Source of the DNA: Chrysogorgia sp. JL179-B06
Lineage: Eukaryota > Cnidaria > Anthozoa > Scleralcyonacea > Chrysogorgiidae
NCBI GenBank assembly: GCA_035772405.1
Contig: JAYKKM010000439.1
Coordinates: forward strand, 5,222,001 to 5,286,000
DNA: 64,000 nt
Direction: 5' to 3'
Both the position numbers and the translations under genes were made by a program. The notes below the pieces were generated by a model. It had not been told where the DNA came from. It made no database searches and saw nothing but the letters and a program-made list of their open reading frames with translations. Numbering within the stretch: position 1 is the stretch's first letter; the number at the start of each line of letters is the position of its first letter. This document shows, in pieces, positions 56,389 to 64,000 of the stretch.

Positions 56389-58455
56389 GTATCTCGTTGG
56401 GTAGCATACCCAGATACATTGGTGCAACTGTGGGTAGCATACCCAGATAAATTGGAGCATCGTTGGATAGCATACCCAGATAAATTGGAGCATCGTTGGG
56501 TAGCATACCCAGATAAATTGGCGCATCGTTGGGTAGCATACCCAGATAAATTGGCGCAGCTGTGGGTAGCATACCCAGATAAATCGGAGCATCGTTGGGT
56601 AGCATACCCAGATAAATTGGCGCAACTGTGGGTCGCATACCCAGATAATTCGGAGCATCGTCGGGTAGCATACCCAGATACATTGGCGCAACTGTGGGTA
56701 GCATACCCAGATAAATTGGAGCATGGTTGGGTAGCATTCCCAGATAAATTGGAGCATCGTTGGGTAGCATACCCAGATAAATTGGCGCATCGTTGGGTAG
56801 CATACCCAGATACATTGGCGCAACTGTGGGTAGCATACCCAGATAAATCGGAGCATCGTTGGGTAGCATACCACCCAGATAAATTGGAGCATCGTTGGGT
56901 AGCATACCCAGATAAATTGGAGCATCGTTGGGTAGCATACCCAGATACATTGGCGCAACTGTGGGTAGCATACCCAGATAAATTGGAGCATCGTTGGGTA
57001 GCATACCCAGATAAATTGGAGCATCGTTGGGTCGCATACCCAGATAATTTGGAGCATAGTTGGGTAGCATACCCAGATAAATTGGAACATCGTTGGGTAG
57101 CATACCCAGATAAATTGGAGCATCGTTGGGTAGCATACCCAGATAAATTGGAGCATCGTTTGGGTAGCATACCCAGATAGATTGGCGCATCAGTGGGTAG
57201 CATACCCAGATAAATTGGAGCATCGTTTGGGTAGCATACCCAGATAGATTGGCGCATCAGTGGGTAGCATACCCAGATAAATTGGAGCATTGTTGGGTAG
57301 CATACCCTGTGTGGTTATATACCCAGATAGATTGGCGCATCAGTGGGTAGCATACCCAGATAAATTGGCGCATCAGTGGGTAGCATACCCAGATAAATTG
57401 GCGCATCAGTGGGTAGCATACCCAGATAACTTGGCGCATCAGTGGGTAGCATACCCAGATAGATTGGCGCATCAGTGGGTAGCATACCCAGATAGATTGG
57501 CGCATCAGTGGGTAGCATACCCAGATAAATTGGCGCATCAGTGGGTAGCATACCCAGATAAATTGGCGCATCAGTGGGTAGCATACCCAGATAAATTGGC
57601 GCATCAGTGGGTAGCATACCCAGATAGATTGGCGCATCAGTGGGTAGCATACCCAGATAAATTGGCGCATCGGTGGGTAGCATACCCAGATAAGTTGGAG
57701 CATCGTTGGGTAGCATACCCAGATAAATCGGAGCATCGTTGGGTAGCATACCCAGATAAATTGGAGCATCGTTGGGTAGCATACCCAGATAAATTGGAGC
57801 ATTGTTGAGTAGCGTACCCAGATAAATTGGAGCAGCGTTAGGTAGCATACCCATATTAATTGGAGCATCGTTGGGTAGTATACCCAGATAAATTGGCGCA
57901 TCATTGGGTAGCATACCCAGATTAATTGGAACATAAATTGGAGCATCATTGGGTAGCATACCCAGATTAATTGGAACATAAATTGGAGCATCATTGGGTA
58001 GCATACCCAGATTAATTGGAACATAAATTGGAGCATCATTGGGTAGCATACCCAGATAAATTGGAACATAAATTGGAGCATCATTGGGTAGCATACCCAG
58101 ATTAATTGGAACATAAATTGGAGCATCATTGGGTAGCATACCCAGATAAATTGGCGCGTTGTTAGGTAGCATACTCTGAAAAATTGGCGCATCGTAGGGT
58201 AGCATACCCAGATAAATTGGAACGTCGTTGGGTGGCATACCCAGATAAATTGGAGCATTGATGGGTAGAATACCCAGATAATATAGGCGCATCGTTGGGT
58301 ATAGCCTGCCCAGATAAATTGGAGCATCGTTGGGATAAATTGGAGCATGGTTGGGTAGCATACCCAAATAAATTGGAGCATCGTTGTGTTGCGTATAGCA
58401 CGCCAAGATATATAAATTGGAGCATCGTTGTGTGGCGTATAGCACACCCAGGTAA
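56389..58455. repeat. 33-bp minisatellite, about 60 units
   Basis: The unit is ttgggtagcatacccagata followed by aattggagcatcg. Each unit has a tgggt-agcat-accca hairpin. Sub-blocks differ: gcgcatcag units fill 57300-57680, and 57910-58140 has a longer compound unit with ttggaacataaattggagca. A 33-bp period leaves long open frames on both strands, which I do not call genes. Confidence 0.95.
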
Positions 58456-59174
58456 ATTGGCGGCGCCCTAGCACGCCATTGTAGCAACGCTCATGCAGAG
58501 CCGCGATATACTTTACAACCTTAAAATCTCCTGCACAACGCGCATATATATTGCTATCGTGTTGTGGTTCTGTTAACTTGTTGGTGTAACCGCTGACCTA
58601 TAATGTGTGCAGTAGTGTGACTGTTTCTATTTCCTCGCCATTTTCGAAGAAAGTCAATTGCAATGCTGATATAAAAGTTAAATGGTAACTATTTTAAACA
58701 TGACTTATAGAAAACTCCCACCATTTTTGTGCGTTATATTGACAAAAGCTTTTACCTCGTTGGGCGCAGCAACCGTCTTTAAAGGACCCACATTCCACCT
58801 CTTAGGAAGACAAAAACATCGAGTAATCGAAGTAAATTAACCGTCTGGCGTCAGACAGAGTAAAATCGTCTGGCGCTCTCGCCCAATGAGACTATTTGAC
58901 ACTTGGTTGACACTTGGTATGTAATAATAATAATAATATATATTTTCGTCGCCACAATTCATAAAGGCCTATTGTCCAAAACCAAGCTTGATTTCAAATT
59001 CATTTTTTGACAAGATTCCCACAGCGCTGGGATTGGCGCAGACACATGTACGCATATAGCGGACCTTTTGTTAGGTGTCAAATTGTTCGCCACGCCTTCC
59101 AATATGGTCGGAAGTGGTCGATATAAAGCCCTAGTGTCTTAATTAAGTGGTCCGGGATACCAGCTGCGACCGCC
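58456..59174. other. Non-coding stretch
   Basis: An (ATA)n tract lies at about 58922. No gene recognised. Confidence 0.5.
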
Positions 59175-59191
59175 GTCGTCGTGGGGTAAGG

Positions 59192-59437
59192 ATAAAACGC
59201 GGAAGCGGAATAGCGGAATGGCGGAAACGGAATGGCGGAATTTGGAATAAAACGCGGAATATGGGATAAAACGCGGAATATGGGATATAACGCGGAATAT
59301 GGAATAAAACGCGGAATTTGGGATAAAACGCGGAATATGGGATAAAACGCGGAATATGGGATAAAACGCAGAATTTGGGATAAAACGCGGAATTTGGGAT
59401 AAAACGCGGAATATGGGATAAAACGCGGAATTTGGAA
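59192..59437. repeat. 19-bp tandem array, left arm of the Mutator-like element
   Basis: About 12 units with aatatggg or aatttggg variants. Inverted partner at 61553-61732. Confidence 0.9.
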
Positions 59438-59701
59438 TAACATTTATTTTTACAGGAAGAAACTAATCCTATGTATGTTGAAGGAAACTCGTCGGAACGC
59501 GGGATTGGGCGATCCTCCATCTCCATATTACAACAACATCCCAGAATCTGCAAACGCAATGATTAAGCGCGGAGTTAATTTTAAAGAAAGCGAGATGACC
59601 AATGATAGAGCACGTTGCTTCTGCGTCAGAGAGAAGATGTAGAATCTGCTACAATAAACAAGGGACCGTACCATTTGGCGGCAAAGTTTTAATCTTTCGA
59701 G

Positions 59702-60760
59702 GTGCAACAAAGCAGGTGGTTTAAGATGAGCGCGAAGCAACGAGACACACATCTGAAGAGATTCCACGAGGCAAAAATGTCGGAAACGACGGGTGACGAC
59801 GATATTTCATCGAACAGTGTTTCACAGGCAAGCAGATCCTCGATGGTACATGTTCGTCTCTCCGCCGATTTGGTAGGTTCAGGTGTTAAATCAGCTCCCG
59901 CAGTCATGCTACGTTCCATATCAGATGAGGCAGAGAAGCTGTTAAATAAAGAAGGATCGGTTGTACGTGCACCCGGATCAACCGAAAGCCATACATCGGT
60001 AAAGCCTCATTATGTAACTTTATCGAAAAATGGTAAATTGTCCTAACTGGAAAGCTTCGAAGATTTGCGCCCATGCTGTGGCTGCTGCAGAAAAGTCTGG
60101 CATTACATCCAATTACATCAAGTGGATTCGAGAGAAAGGTCCTGCCAAGTGCCAACATCAATATAACAGCCCTGATGACGTTTGACAGCAGCAACGGTAC
60201 TGGTAAAAAGGGTGGCAAAGGATCCACAGCAAGGAGAAAGGGAGGAAGAACTGCACAACAACCACCCGCTACTACTGTAGTTGATCGCCCCGGATTTATG
60301 TCAACATCATCCCCTTCAGATGTTCAAATTCAAGCTCGAACTGTTGCATCAACAACGTTTTTTCAGGCGCCAGTGTCAACGGTACCGTTACTACCGCAAC
60401 CTATGCCGTTCCCCGCCCTTGTAAGATCTATAAATCCTGCAGTGGGGACATTTGTCCTTAATCTATTACAATTTTGCCCTCCCTTGGTTCGTTCTTGTTA
60501 TGGGTGCTCACAGTCCTTAAAACCCGGAGGTGTCATCGCCAAACCACCGTACGATATGTCGATCATTACTCGAATGAATAGAGGCTTCCGAGCGACGCCT
60601 GGTGGAGAGATGATGTGTTCAAAGAGTCAAATGTGTATTTTCATGTGCATTTGAATTGCATCAGGATGAAACAGCCTTATTTCAGTCCACAGAGGTTGTA
60701 CCCAACTGGCTAATTCCTTCCTTAACGCCGGCACATTTGCGTTTTTTAAGAGAGTTTGGT
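59702..60760 (+). pseudogene. Mutator-like transposase C-terminal remnant
   Basis: Frame 1 (59702-60046) reads KQRDTHLKRFHEAKMSE and later PHYVTLSKNGKLS. It then shifts to WKASKICAHAVAAAEKSG, the CxH end of a SWIM zinc finger, and shifts again (60073-60654) to NINITALMTFDSSNGTGKKG and FVLNLLQFCPPLVRSCYGCS with SLKPGGVIAKPPYDM. Similar protein tails occur in cnidarian repeats (recollection). The DDE core is missing, so this is a deleted, frameshifted copy. Confidence 0.65.
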
Positions 60761-61552
60761 TTACCAGTATAATTCATATTAACTTCGTCGATAAGTCGAC
60801 GTCAATGCGACTTCGTTTTATGTGACAAATTTAATTCAGGCGAATTTAATGGTTTGCACAAACAAATAACTAGAAATGCGCTGGAACGAGAAGACTAAAA
60901 CTACAAAAATTAATTTAAGAGCACTGGAAATTTATGCTTTTAATTTAATGTGACGTTGACGTATTCGTCTGAATTAAATGCGACGATTGTGCGACGAGTA
61001 TAACCAAAAGTCTGGCGTCGAGATAAAAATGTCGAGAGTTAATGTCGCCAATGTTAAGCGCAATTGTACTTGGAGGTGATGTTTTGCGTTGGAAGGCAAT
61101 ATGGTAGACTCATCATCTCATATTATACTTTCATAACAAAAGGGGATGCACAAACTGAAAGTGCCGTGTTACAACCATTATTATTTATCTTATATCGGGA
61201 TTAAAAAGGGAACTAGTCGGGCTTAATTATTCGTTTACACTGTATTGGCAAATATTACAATTCAACTATATAGCACTTTACGCCATAATTAGATTAAGTT
61301 TAACAAATAAACTCGATGGTGACAGACACATAACAGATTTTCTTTAATAAGACTACTTTACATACAGGCAGGCCAGACGTGTACTCCGCCTTTAGATTAA
61401 TTTAAAAATATAATATTTTTCAAATTATAACCGAATTCTTATTCAAATCCTTATTCAACTGTCATATTTATTACCAACCCGCACAACCTAATCAAAAGGT
61501 GGAGTACAAGTCTGGGCCGCCTATGCTTTACATGCTTTCATTGTATTATTGT
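60761..61552. other. 3' part of the Mutator-like element, non-coding
   Basis: AT-rich. gtcgacgtcaatgcgacttc near 60797 and similar gcgac words recur. No ORF. Confidence 0.5.
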
Positions 61553-61732
61553 CCCAATTCCGCGTTTTATCCCCAATTCCGCGTTTTATCCCCAATTCCG
61601 CGTTTTATTCCCAATTCCGCGTTTTATCCCATATTCCGCGTTTTATCCCATATTCCGCGTTTTATCCCATATTCCGCGTTTTATCCCATATTCCGCCATT
61701 CCGTTTCCGCCATTCCGCTTCTGCGTTTTATC
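61553..61732. repeat. 19-bp tandem array, right arm of the Mutator-like element
   Basis: Units ccaattccgcgttttatcc and ccatattccgcgttttatc, inverse of the left array, fewer copies. Confidence 0.9.
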
Positions 61733-61889
61733 CTTACCCGTCGTCGTGGCGCCTATACGGAAACTACTAGGCCCTGAGTAATTATTTTGCCTTTTAATTT
61801 AATCGTGGAATGTTGTACTTAGCCATGCAATGAATTCGTCCCGTGTCAGAGGGAAACCATTTCCCTGTAAAATAAGGGGCCTGGCTTGT

Positions 61890-62345
61890 TACCGCGACCA
61901 CACATGCGTGCGAGTGAGATCTACCAACATTGGCAATGCGATAGCAAAGGAACATCGAGATCAAACGACTGAAAGCAACACGATGCGCTGGCAAATGGAC
62001 ATCGCGATTTCGCTACTGAGGGCGACAAACTGCGATAGCAAGTGGATATCGAATTTGGCGACATTTCGTGGCAATGTGTTAGCAAATAAATCGAGAATTA
62101 GCGACTGAAAACCACACACGGCGATAGGTAGCGTGATATGTTAGCGACTGAACCATACACACTGCGATAGCAAATGAATGTCGACTGTGAGCAACAGCTA
62201 GCGACTGCAGGCAACACTAGTTGCGATAGCCAAAGAATATAGAATTCGGCGACATTGGCCAAGCGATAGCAAATGAGTGTCGATTTAAGTGCAGGAGCGA
62301 CAGCTATATATAGCGACTGAAGGCTAGTATACACTGCGAGATACC
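61890..62345. repeat. Degenerate tandem repeat, unit about 60-70 bp
   Basis: The words gcgatagcaaatgaatgtcg and tagcgactga recur about seven times with variable spacing. Confidence 0.65.
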
Positions 62346-63310
62346 GTCGTTATTAAGCTATGATCGAAAGGGAAAGATAGACCATAGATGAGCCGCTACC
62401 AATTCGGTTTGCATGTGCTTCCTGTGAATGAGGCCAAAGTGAATAATTTGGAACCGTGGTGTTTTGATTGCCAAGAATTCTGACTCTGTTTCTATTTCGT
62501 GCGCGAGTACTCGTCTATCACCTCGGGCAGCTTACCATTGGATTGTCCCTGTGTGAAAGCCGACTATAACACCTTCGCATATTCCGGTGATCCAAATATC
62601 TAAAAAGGTTGGAATGCTGCCGAAATAGCGTGTAAGTTGTCCAACGTTTCGAGCGAGGGACCCTCGTCCGAGAGTGAAACATAAAGTGAAATAAAAATCG
62701 AGTAAACCCAGGCCAAATAAGCCAATCAGGAACGAGAAACATAATTATAGCTTTGGCGCGGTCCGGATGTGCGAGTAATTGCGTTTCTCGATTGTTGATT
62801 TACTGGTGTGTGCGCCAAAGAGTGCGCGGAGAGTGCCAATTGAGAACTACAAGTAATGTTAGTGTTAATGTTTTCGGGGTGATTGTGCCGTTGACCGTTT
62901 ACTGCGTTGATCTAGGTTGCTGCGCAAATGGGAGAGGCGTTCCGGTGACCTTTTTTGTTTGAAGGTAGAACCTGACGTGGAATGGACATCGACTCGTGAT
63001 GGTCTCTGATTCGAGTGAAACCACTGCATCTGTCCAGGCGTTTTCACCGTCCGATGCAGCATTGGCGACCCTGGGCCGATGCTGGGCCATCACCCGTAGT
63101 TGCGCGAAACCTCGGGGCAAACAGCCTACCTGAATGTGCGCCGGGAGTTCCTGTTGTATGTCTTGTCGTGGTTGGACCTCCTTTGTCCTTGCTTGGTTGT
63201 GACTCGGTTCTCCTAGCTGTTCCAATTGGGCAACTTGGATGAGACTGAGGATGGTGGCGCAGTGGTGCACTGACTTTTTCGAACGTCTGAACCATGGGAA
63301 TTCATAGGGA
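62346..63310. other. Unassigned region of more balanced base composition
   Basis: From about 62,640 the sequence is clearly richer in G and C. A plus-strand frame from 62999 (MVSDSSETTASVQAFSPSDA) is open for about 44 codons, but I recognise no family. It precedes the segment shared with 55981, so it may belong to one repeat family. Confidence 0.4.
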
Positions 63311-63386
63311 ATTTGCGATTTCGTGGAGCTCTTGATAATGCGTGACCCCGCTATTCAAGCAAGTGCGCTAATGAAGTGCGCAACAG
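63311..63386. repeat. Second copy of the 75-bp segment at 55981
   Basis: Starts tttgcgatttcgtggagctc and ends gcgcaaca. Confidence 0.85.
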
Positions 63387-63430
63387 GGTTGGTAGGTCCT
63401 GCGCATGCTCGGAGCCAAATAGCTATCAAA

Positions 63431-63510
63431 AAGAGGCCAAAATCTAGCAAAAGAGGCCAAACTACAATTTTTCTAAAGAGGCCAAAAAAAAAGCTAAAAG
63501 AGGCCAAATT
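63431..63510. repeat. Short tandem aaagaggccaaa units
   Basis: Five aaagaggccaaa words with 3-15 bp spacers. Confidence 0.8.
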
Positions 63511-64000
63511 AAATTGCAAACTCGTGCCCAGGAATTTTTTTCCCTCGATGGAGCTCTTACGGTGTCAGCAAAAAGAGGTTAACCGAATGATTTTGAATGG
63601 TGGTGTAACGCTCATTGGGCCGTAGGGTTAGTTCAATAAAACAAATAAAGCAAAAGTTATTCTTATTAGTTATTGACATTGACCAGTTTTATTCATATAG
63701 CTAATGTGTTGACTACTTGACTAGTGTGCACTTGCTACCGCATGACAAGCTACCTCTGTCTCTCTGAGTCAATAGATATAGTTTTTAATTCTCTTTATCC
63801 TTCTCGCAATCGTACATATTTTTCGTGGTAAACAACTCAAGCATTCGCTTAGTTGTCACAAAGTTTATGCAGCAGTTCTCCGAGAATTGAAGCTTGCAGC
63901 GAATTCGAATGATCGCATCCAGTACCTCTAATCCCATCCGATTTCACGTGTGATTCGATCATTCACTCACGGGAAAGGTTTTCCGTGCGTTTGCTGACAT
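63511..64000. other. Unassigned right end
   Basis: No supported feature. Gene models running off the right edge cannot be excluded. Confidence 0.5.

Larger units (their letters stand above)
59184..61739 (+). mobile_element. Mutator-like element with minisatellite inverted repeats
   Basis: 2,556 bp starting gggtaaggataaaacgc and ending in the exact inverse, flanked by the 9-bp duplication gtcgtcgtg at 59175-59183 and 61740-61748. The inward arms are tandem 19-bp units (ggaatatgggataaaacgc). The interior encodes a decayed protein with a SWIM-like zinc-binding segment. Mutator elements have 9-bp duplications and SWIM domains, so both lines agree. Confidence 0.8.

Noticed and set aside
56352..58487. 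Frames of 170-400 codons on both strands with 11-residue repeats
   Set aside because: All come from the 33-bp satellite. Several frames open on both strands argue for period, not coding.
63044..63295. Overlapping open frames at 62.9-63.3 kb
   Set aside because: Frames on both strands result from higher GC content. No motif recognised in any.

Overview
This is eukaryotic, AT-rich, intron- and repeat-dense DNA. TTAGGG-type telomeric repeats, symmetric phase-1 fibronectin exons, CR1-like LINEs, Penelope-like elements with hammerhead ribozymes and an IS3-type integrase transposon point to an early-branching animal, most likely a cnidarian (coral-like) and possibly a sponge. That assignment is inference.

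Host gene. Thirteen exons on the minus strand, from 53511 down to 2252, belong to one large receptor gene that runs beyond the window at both ends. The visible part encodes half of one FN3 domain, then five FN3 domains each split over two exons, then one FN3 domain in a single exon. A final exon resembles the membrane-proximal region of LAR-type receptor tyrosine phosphatases. No catalytic domain lies in the window. The twelve FN3 exons join in frame at phase 1. The last exon does not join directly, so at least one linking exon is unidentified in the 19.5 kb intron between 2459 and 21958.

Transposon. That intron holds a 13,000-bp DNA transposon (7476-20475) with a perfect 6-bp target duplication (cgggag) and terminal inverted repeats over 1.2 kb long. 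It carries two convergent spliced genes: an IS3-like DDE integrase (4 exons, 459 aa) and a HECT ubiquitin ligase with a UIM-like motif (11 exons, 738 aa). Both genes take promoter, start codon and first two coding exons from the inverted repeats, so the two proteins start almost identically. Each repeat arm has thirteen GGTTAT..ATAACC palindromes.

Other mobile DNA. At 4318-6035 and 21194-21392 lie Penelope-like sequences with inverted arms and hammerhead ribozyme folds. A second hammerhead family (3124, 3338, 20930) sits next to (TA)n tracts. Three foldback elements have TTAA target sites (1567, 35859, 38735), with a diverged relative at 24039. hAT-type MITEs with 8-bp duplications lie at 8513 and 32529, and a third MITE family at 14369, 19277 and 53899. 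tRNA-headed SINEs occur at about 6.1-6.5 kb and 31.6-32.0 kb. A nearly full-length CR1-like LINE (47603-50917) is inserted in a 9-bp minisatellite, and three more LINE fragments are decayed. A Mutator-like element (59184-61739) has a 9-bp duplication and inverted repeats built from a 19-bp minisatellite.

Satellites. A 45-bp array of about 4.4 kb (39654-44107) ends about 20 bp from a splice donor. A 33-bp array (56389-58455) is open in several frames on both strands. The 9-bp array at 50918-53101 has a 72-bp higher-order period. The right end (54.5-64 kb) is mostly repeats and unassigned DNA.
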